The notes under the pieces are model-generated. The model was given only the letters and a program-made list of their open reading frames with translations, was not told the origin of the DNA and made no database searches. This document shows positions 1 to 8,842 of a DNA stretch of 64,000 bases, piece by piece; the stretch's first letter is position 1, and each line of letters opens with the position of its first letter. The position numbers and the translations under genes are program-made. Origin of the DNA: Streptomyces sp. AC550_RSS872 (GTDB taxonomy: Bacteria; Actinomycetota; Actinomycetes; Streptomycetales; Streptomycetaceae); contig NZ_JAGMUL010000042.1 of assembly GCF_019049285.1 (NCBI RefSeq), forward strand, positions 62,001 to 126,000. The letters run 5' to 3'.

Positions 1-485
1 GGTTCGTCCATGAACATCACGGGCGGGGAGACGACCAGGGCGGCGGCCAGGTCCAGGCGGCGGCGCATGCCGCCGGAGTAGGTCTTGGTGGGGCGGTCGG
101 CGGCGTCGGCGAGGTCGAACTGGGCCAGCAGTTCGTCCGCGCGGGCCTTCGCCGCCTTCGCCTTCATCTGGTAGAGCTGGCCGACCATCTGAAGGTTCTC
201 GCGGCCGGTGAGGTACTCGTCGACTGCCGCGAACTGGCCGGACAGGCCGATGGAGCGGCGGACGGCGTCGGGATGCTTCAGGACGTCGATGCCTGCGACG
301 ACCGCCGAGCCGCTGTCGGGGCGCAGCAGGGTCGTGAGGCAGCGGACGGCCGTCGTCTTGCCCGCGCCGTTAGGCCCGAGCAGGCCGAGGACCGTGCCCT
401 CGGGGACATCGAGGTCGACGCCGTCCAGAGCCCTTACGTCACCGAAGGTCTTCACCAGGCCTTCGGCATAGATGGCACCTGGCAT
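1..485 (-). CDS. Daunorubicin-resistance (DrrA-like) ABC transporter ATPase, 3' part beyond the window
   Basis: ATP-binding subunit of a drug-efflux type ABC exporter; it should energise a separate DrrB-like membrane subunit that lies outside the window. The 161 visible residues start at ATG 485. They show the Walker A GPNGAGKTT at about residues 37-45, a Q-loop region (IGLSGQFAAVD), the signature YSGGMRRRLDLA and the start of Walker B (VMFMDEP), where the window ends. The order and spacing match the DrrA family, in which a C-terminal extension normally follows. A palindrome lies at 575-590 upstream and may be an operator. The substrate cannot be deduced. Confidence 0.93.
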   Translation of the reverse strand, partial: MPGAIYAEGLVKTFGDVRALDGVDLDVPEGTVLGLLGPNGAGKTTAVRCLTTLLRPDSGSAVVAGIDVLKHPDAVRRSIGLSGQFAAVDEYLTGRENLQMVGQLYQMKAKAAKARADELLAQFDLADAADRPTKTYSGGMRRRLDLAAALVVSPPVMFMDE

Positions 486-574
486 ATGAATCTCCACCTC
501 GTCGGGGAAACTTCGGAAAGCCTAGGTTTGCACTTTTCGTTCCGCCGGGTGACGGAATCACGAGACACGCCATA

Positions 575-590
575 ACGCGATGTATCGCGT
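575..590. promoter_or_regulatory. Palindromic operator candidate upstream of the ABC ATPase
   Basis: The sequence ACGCGATGTATCGCGT has two 7-bp perfect arms around GT. On the minus strand it falls between a TTGTGA-like -35 and a TTATGG-like -10, about 90 bp upstream of the ATPase start at 485. A bound repressor there would block polymerase. Regulators of DrrA-type pumps are commonly PadR or TetR proteins, but none is encoded next to it inside the window. The assignment is inference from position and symmetry. Confidence 0.4.
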
Positions 591-701
591 CTCACAATGC
601 ACTTACCCGAATGAGTGACACGGGAGCTTCGACCTGCGCTTTCGCGTACTTTTGCGCACCACACCGCACCACACCGCACCGCACCTCAGCGCGGCGCCGC
701 C

Positions 702-1931
702 TCAGCCGATGACGGTGTAGCCCGCCTCGCGCAGGGCCTGGCCGACCTCGACGCAGTGCGTGCGGCCCTTCGTCTCCAGGTGGAGCTCGACCTCCGCCTC
801 CGTGAGCCCGAGCCGTGGGTCGGTCCGTACATGGCTCACATCGAGGACGTTGGCGTCGACCCCTGACAACACCCCGAGCAGCGTGGCGAGCGCGCCCGGC
901 CGGTCGGTCAGCCGCAGCCGTACGGCCAGGTAGCGGCCCTGCGCGGCCATGCCGTGCCGCAGGACGCGCTGGAGCAGCACCGGGTCGACGTTGCCGCCGG
1001 ACAGCAGCGCGACGACCGGCCCCTCGAAGGCCCCGGGGTCGCTGAGCAGCGCCGCGACGGGGCTCGCGCCCGCCGGTTCGACGACCAGCTTGGCCCGCTC
1101 CAGGCACAGCAGCAGGGCGGTGGCGATCTCGTCCTCGGTGACGGTCCGGACCTCGTCGACCAGGTCGCGGACGAGTTGGAACGGCACGTCACCGGGCCGG
1201 CCGACCTTGATGCCGTCGGCCATCGTCACCGGGTTGTCGACCGCGACCGGGTGCCCGGCCGCCAGCGAGGGCGGGTACGCCGCCGCGCCCGCCGCCTGCA
1301 CGCCCACGATCCGCACGTCGGGCCGCAGCGTCTTCACCGCCATCGCGATGCCCGCCGCGAGCCCGCCCCCGCCCACACCGACGACGATGGTCCGCACCTC
1401 GGGGCACTGTTCGAGGATCTCGAGGCCGACCGTGCCCTGGCCCGCGATGATGTCGGGGTGGTCGAAGGGGTGGATGAAGACCGCGCCCGTCTCGGCGGCG
1501 TACTCCTGCGCCGCGGCGAGCGTCTCGTCGACCACCTGACCGTGCAGCCGCACCTCGGCCCCGTAGTCCCGGGTGGCGCTGATCTTCGGCAGCGGGGCGC
1601 CCTGCGGCATGAACACCGTCGAGCCCACGCCGAGCAGCGACGACGCCAGCGCGACGCCCTGCGCGTGATTGCCGGCGCTGGCGGCCACGACCCCCGCGGC
1701 CCGCTCCTCCGGCAGCAGCCCGGCGATCCGCACGTACGCGCCGCGCAGCTTGAACGATCCCGTCCGCTGGAGGTTCTCGCACTTGAAGTGCACCGGCGCG
1801 CCCACCAGCTGGGACAGGTGCCTGCTGCCTTCCATCGCCGTCACCCGCGCCACGCCCGTCAGCATCTTCTGGGCGCCCCGTACGTCGTCGAGCGTGACGG
1901 GAGGCAAGGAGTCAGCCGTGCTGTAGCTCAT
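702..1931 (-). CDS. ilvA: Threonine ammonia-lyase (threonine dehydratase)
   Basis: PLP enzyme that deaminates L-threonine to 2-oxobutyrate, feeding isoleucine synthesis or threonine breakdown. Start chosen at ATG 1931 (409 aa), which gives the family N-terminus; a longer upstream reading frame has no homology. The Schiff-base lysine is K61 in SFKLRGA, the glycine-rich phosphate loop is VGVGGGGLAAG, and the last ~75 residues form an ACT domain (YLAVRLRLTDRPGALATLL). The single ACT domain and ~400 aa length resemble the actinobacterial short form rather than the 500-aa IlvA with two ACT-like repeats. It is divergent from a MarR gene. Confidence 0.93.
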   Translation of the reverse strand: MSYSTADSLPPVTLDDVRGAQKMLTGVARVTAMEGSRHLSQLVGAPVHFKCENLQRTGSFKLRGAYVRIAGLLPEERAAGVVAASAGNHAQGVALASSLLGVGSTVFMPQGAPLPKISATRDYGAEVRLHGQVVDETLAAAQEYAAETGAVFIHPFDHPDIIAGQGTVGLEILEQCPEVRTIVVGVGGGGLAAGIAMAVKTLRPDVRIVGVQAAGAAAYPPSLAAGHPVAVDNPVTMADGIKVGRPGDVPFQLVRDLVDEVRTVTEDEIATALLLCLERAKLVVEPAGASPVAALLSDPGAFEGPVVALLSGGNVDPVLLQRVLRHGMAAQGRYLAVRLRLTDRPGALATLLGVLSGVDANVLDVSHVRTDPRLGLTEAEVELHLETKGRTHCVEVGQALREAGYTVIG

Positions 1932-2076
1932 GACACAAGTCTCGCAGTTCACAGGCGCAAGGCCCTGTTGTGACCAAGCACCGAGATGGGTTTGCGCAGC
2001 GCCGGTACACCCCGCGTCCGGGCCGCGTACCCTGTCCCCCAACCCAGCACCCCCTTCATGAAGTGAGCCCCCGGCC

Positions 2077-2601
2077 ATGCCCACAACACCTGAAATGTCG
2101 ATGGACATGACGACCGTCTCCGACAGCGGTCTCCTCGACACGCTGCAACACGAGGTGGCGGTCTTCGCCCGCCGTGCCGAACAGACCCGGCTCGGTGGCG
2201 TGGGTCAGGTGCGCAACTCCATGGACCGCGCCGCATACCTGCTGCTCAACCGCCTCGACAAAGAGGGCCCCATGGGCGTCAAGGCGCTGGCCGCGAGCAT
2301 GGGGATCGACTCGTCGACGGTCACCCGGCAGGTGGCACCGCTCGTCGACACGGGCCTCGTCAAGCGCACCTCGCACCCCGAGGACGGCCGGGCAGTCGTG
2401 CTTCAGCTGTCCCCGCGCGGGCAGTCGCGGCTGGAGGAAGTCCGCTCGTCCCGACGTCAGTTGATGGCCGAGCTGACGCATGACTGGGCCCCGGAGGAGC
2501 GCGAGGCGTTCTGCTCGCTCCTCACCCGCTTCAACACGGCGCTCTCCTCCCGGATGGCGGCGCAGGGAATCCCCGGCGCGGAGACGCCCACCGCGTCCTG
2601 A
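2077..2601 (+). CDS. MarR-family transcriptional regulator
   Basis: 174-aa winged-helix DNA-binding protein expected to act as a homodimer. The helix-turn-helix lies around residues 67-95 (GVKALAASMGIDSSTVTRQVAPLVDTGLVKR) and the wing contains the family signature HPEDGRAVVLQLSPRG. Flanking helices (residues 18-50 and 120-160) would form the dimer interface. It is transcribed away from the threonine ammonia-lyase gene across about 145 bp and could regulate itself or that gene. The ligand is unknown. A second ATG eight codons downstream is also possible. Confidence 0.88.
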   Translation: MPTTPEMSMDMTTVSDSGLLDTLQHEVAVFARRAEQTRLGGVGQVRNSMDRAAYLLLNRLDKEGPMGVKALAASMGIDSSTVTRQVAPLVDTGLVKRTSHPEDGRAVVLQLSPRGQSRLEEVRSSRRQLMAELTHDWAPEEREAFCSLLTRFNTALSSRMAAQGIPGAETPTAS

Positions 2602-2710
2602 GGGGTGATCCGGTCCCGGCTCTTGACCCAGGCCGACAGCTGGCCTCATATGAAACCGGGTCCTCCTGGCGTGGGCCCGGTTCCTCAGGGTCGGTCAGGC
2701 AGGAGGGGCG

Positions 2711-3184
2711 GTGGGACGACGACGTGTGGTCCAGGACGCCCGCCGGGACCGCGAGTTCGAGGCGTTCGTCGCGGGCGCGGCCGGACGGCTGATGCATGCC
2801 GCCACGCTGCTCACCGCGGAGCCTCCCGATCACAACCCACACGCGCGGCGCCTGCTGACGCTGTCCCTGGCGCACACGTACGCGTGCTGGGACGGACTGC
2901 GCGGCGAGGACCCGTACGACCGCACGCGCGGCGACCTGGCCACCCGCTTCTCCCGTTCCACCTGGCGCCGCCCCCACCCGCACCCCGACAGCCCGCTGGC
3001 CCGGCTCTCCCCGCAGGAACGTCTGGTCCTGGTCCTGCGGCTGTACGAGGGGGTCGCCGAGGAACAGGCGGCGGCGCTGCTCGGCCTGCCCCGGGAACGC
3101 GTCCGGACGATCTGCGACCGAGCGGCAGCGCACCTGCTGCATCCGCGCAGCACCCCGCCGGTCGCGAAGGCGGTGTCGCCGTGA
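2711..3184 (+). CDS. Sigma-factor-like helix-turn-helix protein
   Basis: 157-aa protein starting at GTG 2711 with AGGAGG four bases upstream. The C-terminal half has a sigma region-4 type pattern: LSPQERLVLVLRLYEGVAEEQAA followed by ALLGLPRERVRTICDRA, as in ECF sigma factors. The N-terminal half is not a clear region 2, so it may not be a functional sigma factor. Its stop overlaps the GTG of the next gene (GTGA), so the two are translationally coupled and probably form a regulator and membrane-partner pair. The role is unknown. Confidence 0.65.
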   Translation: MGRRRVVQDARRDREFEAFVAGAAGRLMHAATLLTAEPPDHNPHARRLLTLSLAHTYACWDGLRGEDPYDRTRGDLATRFSRSTWRRPHPHPDSPLARLSPQERLVLVLRLYEGVAEEQAAALLGLPRERVRTICDRAAAHLLHPRSTPPVAKAVSP

Positions 3185-3429
3185 ACCGCGCCCAACGCGA
3201 AGCGGCCGCACGCCAGATCATGGAGCGCACGCCGACCCCGGTCCCGCCGGATCTGTACCCGGAGGTCCTGCGGCGCGGCGCCCGCATGCTGCGCCGGAGA
3301 AGGGCCACCGCACGACTGATGTGGCTGCTCCTGCTCGGGGCGACAGCGGCATTCGTGATCTGGGCACTGACGGCCCGACCATGGGTGGAGCCGCCGTCGG
3401 AGACGACCCCACCCCTGACGGGCTGGTGA
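3181..3429 (+). CDS. Small single-pass membrane protein paired with the sigma-like protein
   Basis: 82-aa protein whose GTG start overlaps the upstream stop codon. Residues 1-45 are basic and cytoplasmic (RRGARMLRRRRATARLM), residues ~47-64 form one hydrophobic helix (WLLLLGATAAFVIWALTA), and the short tail is proline-rich. The size, topology and coupling to a sigma-like gene suggest a small anti-sigma-like partner, but no zinc-binding HxxxCxxC motif is present, so that role is only a guess. Confidence 0.6.
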   Translation: MNRAQREAAARQIMERTPTPVPPDLYPEVLRRGARMLRRRRATARLMWLLLLGATAAFVIWALTARPWVEPPSETTPPLTGW

Positions 3430-3439
3430 GCCGGGAGGG

Positions 3440-4594
3440 CTACCCGAGCGCCTGCTGAAGGTCCTCGATGAGGTCCTCGACGTTCTCGATGCCCACGGAG
3501 AGCCGCACGAGGTCGGCGGGAACCTCCAGGGCAGAGCCGGCCACGGAGGCGTGGGTCATCCGCCCGGGGTGCTCGATCAGCGACTCGACACCGCCCAGTG
3601 ACTCGCCGAGCGTGAACACCTTGGCGCGGTTGCAGACCTCGACGGCCGCCTCCTCTCCGCCCTCGACCCGGAAGGAGACCATGCCGCCGAACGCCTTCAT
3701 CTGCTTGGCGGCGACCTCGTGACCGGGGTGGTCGGGCAGGCCCGGGTACAGCACACGCGTCACGCGCGCGTGCCGGGTGAGCATGTCGGCGATCTTCGTG
3801 GCGTTCTCGCTGTGCCGGTCCATGCGCACCGACAGCGTCTTGGTCCCCCGCAGCACCAGCCAGGAGTCGAAAGGCCCGGCCACGGCCCCCATGGCGTTCT
3901 GGTGGAAGGCCAGCTCGTCACCCAGGTCCGGGTCACCGACGATCAGCGCACCACCCACGACATCGGAGTGGCCGCCCATGTACTTGGTCAGCGAGTGCAC
4001 CACGATGTCCGCGCCCAACGACAGGGGCTGCTGGAGATACGGCGTGGCGAAGGTGTTGTCGACGACGAGCTTCGCACCCGCGTCCCGGGCGATCTGCGCT
4101 ACGGCGGCGATGTCGGTGATCCCCAGCAGCGGGTTGGAGGGGGTCTCCACCCACACCACCTTGGTCTTCGGGGTGATGGCGGCCCGCACGGCACCCGGAT
4201 CACCGGTGTCGGCGACCGACCACTCCACCCCCCACCGCGCGACGACCTTCGCGAACAGCCGGAACGTGCCGCCGTACGCGTCGTTGGGGATGACCACGTG
4301 GTCGCCGGGGCTGAGCAGCGTACGCAACAGGCAGTCCTCGGCCGCCAGTCCGGACGCGAACGCAAGCCCGCGGCGACCGCCCTCCAGGGCGGCGAGGTTC
4401 TCTTCCAGGGCGGTCCTGGTCGGGTTGGCGCTACGGCTGTACTCGTAACCGCCGCGCAGCCCGCCGACGCCGTCCTGCTTGTAGGTCGAGACCTGGTAGA
4501 TCGGCGGGACGACCGCGCCGGTGAGGGGATCGGCGGTGTTGCCCGCGTGGATCGCCAGGGTCTCGAAGTGCTGACTGATGTGCCTGTCACTCAT
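3440..4594 (-). CDS. metB: Cystathionine gamma-synthase (PLP Cys/Met metabolism family)
   Basis: 384-aa PLP enzyme joining an activated homoserine ester to cysteine to give cystathionine on the way to methionine; related lyases look very similar. Start at ATG 4594. The PLP lysine is K204 in HSLTKYMGGHSD. Other family motifs are YSRSANPTRTALE near residue 52, the cofactor-stacking YGGT near 107, and TPSNPL near 152. The gene converges on the small membrane protein gene, leaving only 10 bp between stops. Whether it acts as synthase or cystathionine gamma-lyase cannot be settled from sequence. Confidence 0.88.
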   Translation of the reverse strand: MSDRHISQHFETLAIHAGNTADPLTGAVVPPIYQVSTYKQDGVGGLRGGYEYSRSANPTRTALEENLAALEGGRRGLAFASGLAAEDCLLRTLLSPGDHVVIPNDAYGGTFRLFAKVVARWGVEWSVADTGDPGAVRAAITPKTKVVWVETPSNPLLGITDIAAVAQIARDAGAKLVVDNTFATPYLQQPLSLGADIVVHSLTKYMGGHSDVVGGALIVGDPDLGDELAFHQNAMGAVAGPFDSWLVLRGTKTLSVRMDRHSENATKIADMLTRHARVTRVLYPGLPDHPGHEVAAKQMKAFGGMVSFRVEGGEEAAVEVCNRAKVFTLGESLGGVESLIEHPGRMTHASVAGSALEVPADLVRLSVGIENVEDLIEDLQQALG

Positions 4595-4755
4595 GGGCAC
4601 CGAGCGTAGTCCGCGAACGACGGGGATGCGCCCACGGCAGGACTCGCGCCCACACCCACTCCCGGGCCCACCGCAACGGGCCGCCGCGGGTGTCCCGACC
4701 GACCGTCGGCGGCACCCGTTGGCCAATTGTCAGGCCTGTCTGGAACGCTGGAGGC

Positions 4756-5874
4756 ATGGAGATTCTCTGGGTCCTGATAGCGCTGGTCATGCTCGGCTTC
4801 GTGGTGCTGCCGTTCATGCGGCGCAGGCGGGGCATGATCGAGCAGGTCCCCGCGGGGCACCCCGACGCCGCGGACCCGGCGAACTACGGCTTCGTGCGCC
4901 AGGAGGAGCTGGACGTCCGCATGCCCGGGCCCGACCAGGACCTGCTGGACGTCCTGGACCTGGTGCAGCGCACGCAGGACTACAAGGCGGCGTCCCAGCT
5001 CCTCGCGGGCACCGAGGCGGAGGGCGAGCTGCGCTGGCAGCGTGTGCAGGCCTTCGCCGGAGCCGCGTCGCTGGAGCTGCAACAGCGCCCCGGCGGGGTC
5101 GGTGAGTCGCCGGGCGGCCAGTGGCTGCGGGTGTGGCGCACCGAGCAGCCCAAGGACGCGGGCGGCGCGGCCGTGCACGCGGAGTTCCTGGTGCAGCAGG
5201 CGTGGCGGACGGCGACGCCGGGCACGGACGAGTTCCGGATCATCATGGAGGAGGCCAAGTCGGCGTGCGGCGACGCGGCGTTGCTGGCCCCGGGTGACCC
5301 GATCCCGTACATCGTCGAGCTGTCGGTGGCTCGCGGGCTGGCCTACCCCCGGCCGGAGTTCGAGCAGCTCTGGCTGAAGATCCTGGACCGGGCCCCGGCC
5401 CACATGGGCGCTCATCTGGCGGCCCTGCACTACTGGTGCGAGAAGTGGCACGGCTCGCGCCGGCTGGCGTACGACTTCGCGGAAGCGGCGGCGGCCCGCG
5501 CACCCCAGGGCTCCCTCCTCGCCGCGATGCCGCTGTTCGCGGTCTTCGAGCACCTGCCCGAGGTGAACCTGGTCAGCGGCTTCTACCAGAGCGAGGTCGT
5601 GACGAAGGCGATCCACGGCGCGCTGTTCGCGGTGCACGCGGCCCGCCACGACGACCCGATGCTGGCGCACGTACGCCACCTGCTGGTCTTCTTCCTGGTC
5701 CGCGGCGAGCGCTGGGCGGAGGCCATGGACCAGCTGATCCACGTCGACGGCCACGTCGGCGCGCTGCCGTGGACGCTCTCCCCGGACCCGGCGGCGGAGT
5801 TCGCGGTCTACCGAGCGCTGGCGGTGGCGGGCTACGAGGCCAACGGCGGGAGCCCGGCGCCCCTCCCGCACTGA
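4756..5874 (+). CDS. Conserved membrane-anchored protein with helical repeats, function unknown
   Basis: 372-aa protein starting at ATG 4756 after a GGAGG site at 4750. Residues 1-20 are an N-terminal hydrophobic anchor (ILWVLIALVMLGFVVLPF) followed by a basic stretch RRRRG. The rest is soluble, alanine- and leucine-rich and probably alpha-helical repeats of TPR type (for example HMGAHLAALHYWCEKWHGSRRLAYDFAEAAAARAP). No catalytic motif is visible. It lies ahead of msrA in the same direction with a 112-bp gap. I do not recognise a function. Confidence 0.7.
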   Translation: MEILWVLIALVMLGFVVLPFMRRRRGMIEQVPAGHPDAADPANYGFVRQEELDVRMPGPDQDLLDVLDLVQRTQDYKAASQLLAGTEAEGELRWQRVQAFAGAASLELQQRPGGVGESPGGQWLRVWRTEQPKDAGGAAVHAEFLVQQAWRTATPGTDEFRIIMEEAKSACGDAALLAPGDPIPYIVELSVARGLAYPRPEFEQLWLKILDRAPAHMGAHLAALHYWCEKWHGSRRLAYDFAEAAAARAPQGSLLAAMPLFAVFEHLPEVNLVSGFYQSEVVTKAIHGALFAVHAARHDDPMLAHVRHLLVFFLVRGERWAEAMDQLIHVDGHVGALPWTLSPDPAAEFAVYRALAVAGYEANGGSPAPLPH

Positions 5875-5986
5875 GCCCCGCGACCGCCGCGACGCCGGGA
5901 AGGCGCGGCGCGGAATCTGCGGACCCGGCCGTACGTTGAAGGGGGTACCGCCCGGTTGGGAGGTGCCCCGCGAGGAAGGAACCCTC

Positions 5987-6652
5987 ATGCTCTTCGGCCG
6001 TACGCCCGTCCTGCCCACCCCCGAGCAGGCACTGCATGGCCGTCCGGAACCGATCTTCACGGTCCCCGACCGCCACACGGTCCTCGGCAACCCGCTGCTC
6101 GGCCCCTACCCCGAGGGCCTGGAGACCGCCGACTTCGGACTGGGCTGCTTCTGGGGCGCCGAGCGCAAGTTCTGGCAACTCCCGGAGGGCGTGTGGACGA
6201 CCCTGGTCGGCTACCAGGGCGGCTACACCGAGCATCCCACCTACGAGGAGGTCTGCTCGGGTCTGACCGGCCACACGGAGGCCGTCCGCGTGGTCTTCGA
6301 CCCGAGCGTGATCTCGTACGAGCGTCTGCTGAAGACCTTCTGGGAGGCCCACGACCCCACCCAGGGCTTCCGCCAGGGCAACGACGTGGGCACGCAGTAC
6401 CGCTCGGCGATCTACACCCACACCCCGGAACAGGCGAAGGCCGCCGAGGCCTCCCGAGCGTCGTACCAGAAGGTCCTCACGGGCTCCGGCCACGGCACGA
6501 TCAGCACGGAGATCCTCCCGGCGGAGGGCCGGACCTTCTACCCGGCCGAGGCGTACCACCAGCAGTACCTGGACAAGAACCCGGCGGGCTACTGCGGGAT
6601 CGGCGGCACCGGCGTCTCGTGCCCGATCGGCGTCGCCAGGGCCGACGGGTGA
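5987..6652 (+). CDS. msrA: Peptide-methionine (S)-S-oxide reductase MsrA
   Basis: 221-aa repair enzyme that reduces methionine-S-sulfoxide in proteins using thioredoxin. ATG 5987 follows the strong site GAGGAAGGA. The catalytic cysteine is C54 in GCFWGAE; YQGGYTEHPTYEEVCSG and HDPT are family motifs. The C-terminal GYCGIGGTGVSCPIG carries the two resolving cysteines. The N-terminal 45-residue extension (TPEQALHGRPEPIF) is usual in actinobacteria. The stop overlaps the next GTG by four bases. Confidence 0.95.
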   Translation: MLFGRTPVLPTPEQALHGRPEPIFTVPDRHTVLGNPLLGPYPEGLETADFGLGCFWGAERKFWQLPEGVWTTLVGYQGGYTEHPTYEEVCSGLTGHTEAVRVVFDPSVISYERLLKTFWEAHDPTQGFRQGNDVGTQYRSAIYTHTPEQAKAAEASRASYQKVLTGSGHGTISTEILPAEGRTFYPAEAYHQQYLDKNPAGYCGIGGTGVSCPIGVARADG

Positions 6653-7245
6653 GCGACGGTGTCACACCGACGCGGTTGGCGCAGTTGTGGCGGGCCGCAC
6701 GGCCGTCGGGCCCGCCTGTCGCCCACACCTTCCGCGCCATGTACACGGACACCTGGGTGCGCTTGCACAGCCTCCCCGGCTCCAAGCGGTACCCGGAGAC
6801 CGAGGACGAGTACCGCATCGTGCTGGAGCGGTACAACACGGTCCTCGACGAGTTGTTCAGGGACCTGGACGTGTTCGTCGTGACCATGGACTGGTCGTAC
6901 GCGCCGGACGGCCCCGCCGGTTGGCCGAGTCCACGCCAGGAGCTCCACCCCGGCAGCGTCCGCTGGTGGATCGAGTCGGAGCAGGACGACCCCGACCCGG
7001 CGTTCCACACTCACACCCGCCTCTACGCCGACCGGCGTCGCTGGCGGCACGGCTGTGCCGACGACCTGCTGCGTGCCGTCGCCGACGAGACGCTCGTGGA
7101 GGTCTTCTTCACCGACACGGAACTACGCCGGATCCACCATCCGTACGACGGTGGCGCGGACGTCGTCCTCGCGACGGCCGCCGAGCGCGACGAGCTGCGT
7201 GAGCGGCACGCCGCCTGGCTCCCCAGCCACACCGCCGGCCTCTGA
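6649..7245 (+). CDS. DUF3885-type hypothetical protein
   Basis: 198-aa protein starting at GTG 6649, which overlaps the msrA stop (GTGA), so translation is probably coupled. The motif series RLHSLPGSKRYPETEDEY, a second block of WWIESEQDDPDP and the end block VFFTDTELRRIHHPYDGGADVV matches what I remember of DUF3885 proteins. It is soluble, with no signal peptide and no obvious catalytic site. The function is unknown; the coupling to msrA may be incidental. Confidence 0.65.
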   Translation: MSDGVTPTRLAQLWRAARPSGPPVAHTFRAMYTDTWVRLHSLPGSKRYPETEDEYRIVLERYNTVLDELFRDLDVFVVTMDWSYAPDGPAGWPSPRQELHPGSVRWWIESEQDDPDPAFHTHTRLYADRRRWRHGCADDLLRAVADETLVEVFFTDTELRRIHHPYDGGADVVLATAAERDELRERHAAWLPSHTAGL

Positions 7246-7340
7246 CACGCGGGAACGTCGCGGCGCCACCGCGGCACCGCGTCACCGGACCAGGCCCGGT
7301 CATCGGGCGGCGGTCGGTCCCGGCTGCTTTCATGGAGGGC

Positions 7341-7805
7341 ATGACCAGCAGAAGCGTCGTCGTGGAGCGGCGCATCGCCGCAGGCCAGGGGCCCGTGTGG
7401 GAGTCCTTGACCGATCTGCGGGGCATGGCGCAGGTGCTCAGTGGGGTCACCAGCGTCGACGTGCTCACGGCCGGGGTCTTCGGTGTCGGCACGCGGTGGC
7501 GGGAGACGCGGCGCATGTTCGGCAAGGAAGCCACCGAGGAGATGTGGGTGACGGCCTGCGAAGCGCCCGAGCGCTATGTGGTGGAGGCCGAGTCGCACGG
7601 CACCCACTACATCTCGGAATGGCAGCTGCTGGCGGACGGCCCGACGGCGACGACGGTCCGTATGACGTTCACGGGCGTGCCCTCCGGCGGGGTCACGGGC
7701 CTGCTCGCCAGGCTTCTGGGCGGCGTGGGCGCCCGGGCGGTGAGCAAGGCCGTCGCGAAGGACCTGGAGGACGTCGCCGCAGCGGTCGAGGGCCGCAGAC
7801 GCTGA
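7341..7805 (+). CDS. SRPBCC (START-like) superfamily protein
   Basis: About 155 aa, a helix-grip ligand-binding fold of the polyketide cyclase/dehydrase kind. The start could be ATG 7341 (MTSRSVVVERRI) or ATG 7332 three codons upstream; neither has a well-spaced ribosome site. The pattern VWESLTDLRGMAQVLSGV, then alternating strands (TRWRETRRMFGKEATEEMWV) and a long C-terminal helix (AVSKAVAKDLEDVAAAVE) fit the family. It is a single-gene unit converging on the MmyB-type regulator. The ligand is unknown. Confidence 0.75.
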   Translation: MTSRSVVVERRIAAGQGPVWESLTDLRGMAQVLSGVTSVDVLTAGVFGVGTRWRETRRMFGKEATEEMWVTACEAPERYVVEAESHGTHYISEWQLLADGPTATTVRMTFTGVPSGGVTGLLARLLGGVGARAVSKAVAKDLEDVAAAVEGRRR

Positions 7806-7839
7806 CCGCCCGGCCGGAGACCCCGGACCCCGCGCACCC

Positions 7840-7874
7840 GGCACCCGGCACCCGGCACCCGGCACCCGGCACCC
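7840..7874. repeat. Five perfect 7-bp tandem repeats (GGCACCC)
   Basis: GGCACCC is repeated five times without change, with a degenerate sixth copy just before it at 7833. The array sits in the gap between two convergent genes, so it lies in the 3' untranslated region of both transcripts. Confidence 0.9.
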
Positions 7875-7903
7875 GCGCAGGCTCGCCCGGCCCCAGCTCA
7901 CAC

Positions 7904-8842
7904 CTACGCCCCCGAAGCCCCGGCCCCCGGCCCCGACCCGGTCCCCGCCTTCGTCGCGTCCGCCCCCCAGCTGGCCAGCAGCCGCAAGGCCTCCGCCGAC
8001 GCCGACCCCGGCTCCGCGTGGTACGTGATCAGGACCTGTTCCGTGCCGTCGGCGAGGCGGAACGACTCGAAGTTCAAGGTCAGCTCGCCCACCAGCGGAT
8101 GCCGCAGATGCTTGACGCCGTAAGTCTTCTCCTTGACGTCGTGCGTGGCCCACAGCCGGCGGAACTCCTCGCTCTTCAGGGAGAGTTCGCCGACGAGGGC
8201 CGACAGACGCGGGTCGTCGGAGTGGCAGCCCGCGTCCATCCGCAGATAGCTGACCATGTCGGACGCCTTCTGGTCCCACTCCACGAACAGCTCGCGGTAC
8301 TCGGGCCGCAGGAACACCAGTCGCGCCCAGTTCCGCTCCTGCGCCGGCAGCTCCGACCAGTCGCCGAAGAGCGCCGCCGCCATCCGGTTCCAGGCGAGGA
8401 TGTCCGAGCGCCGGCCCGAGATGTACGCGGGCACACCGTCGATCGAGTCCAGCAGCTGCCGCAGCGCCGGCCGTACCTGCTCGGGCCGCGCGACCTGCTT
8501 CTTCTTGTGCTGCTTCGGCTTCGCGAGGTGCGTGAGGTGCGCGTGCTCGGCGTCGCTCAGCCGCAGCGCCCGGGCGATGGCGTCGAGGACCTCCGCCGAG
8601 ACGTTGCGCCCGTTGCCCTGCTCCAGGCGCGTGTAGTACGCCACGGAAACCCCGGCCAGCTGCGCCAGCTCCTCCCGTCGCAGCCCCGGCACCCTGCGGT
8701 GCCGCCCGAAGTCCGGCATCCCGACGTCCTCCGGCTTCAGCCGGGCACGCCGGGTGCGCAGGAACTCGCTGAGCTCGGCACGCCGGTCGAGGCCGGCGCC
8801 GGTGTCGGCGGATCCGGATGCGGATGCGGGGGCTTCGTCCAT
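7904..8842 (-). CDS. XRE-family regulator with MmyB-like ligand-binding domain
   Basis: 312-aa regulator starting at ATG 8842. An N-terminal helix-turn-helix spans about residues 23-90 (FLRTRRARLKPEDVG, VPGLRREELAQLAGVSVAYYTRLEQG). The C-terminal ~170 residues form the MmyB-type domain (DILAWNRMAAALFGDW, ERNWARLVFLRPEYRELF, HPLVGELTLNFESF). Such proteins typically sit divergent from, and control, an oxidoreductase gene. Here the alcohol dehydrogenase starts 173 bp away on the other strand and is the likely target. Confidence 0.9.
   Translation of the reverse strand: MDEAPASASGSADTGAGLDRRAELSEFLRTRRARLKPEDVGMPDFGRHRRVPGLRREELAQLAGVSVAYYTRLEQGNGRNVSAEVLDAIARALRLSDAEHAHLTHLAKPKQHKKKQVARPEQVRPALRQLLDSIDGVPAYISGRRSDILAWNRMAAALFGDWSELPAQERNWARLVFLRPEYRELFVEWDQKASDMVSYLRMDAGCHSDDPRLSALVGELSLKSEEFRRLWATHDVKEKTYGVKHLRHPLVGELTLNFESFRLADGTEQVLITYHAEPGSASAEALRLLASWGADATKAGTGSGPGAGASGA

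Noticed and set aside
2654..2682. Terminator after the MarR gene (AACCGGG/CCCGGTT)
   Set aside because: Only a 7-bp stem with a 15-nt loop; too weak to list.
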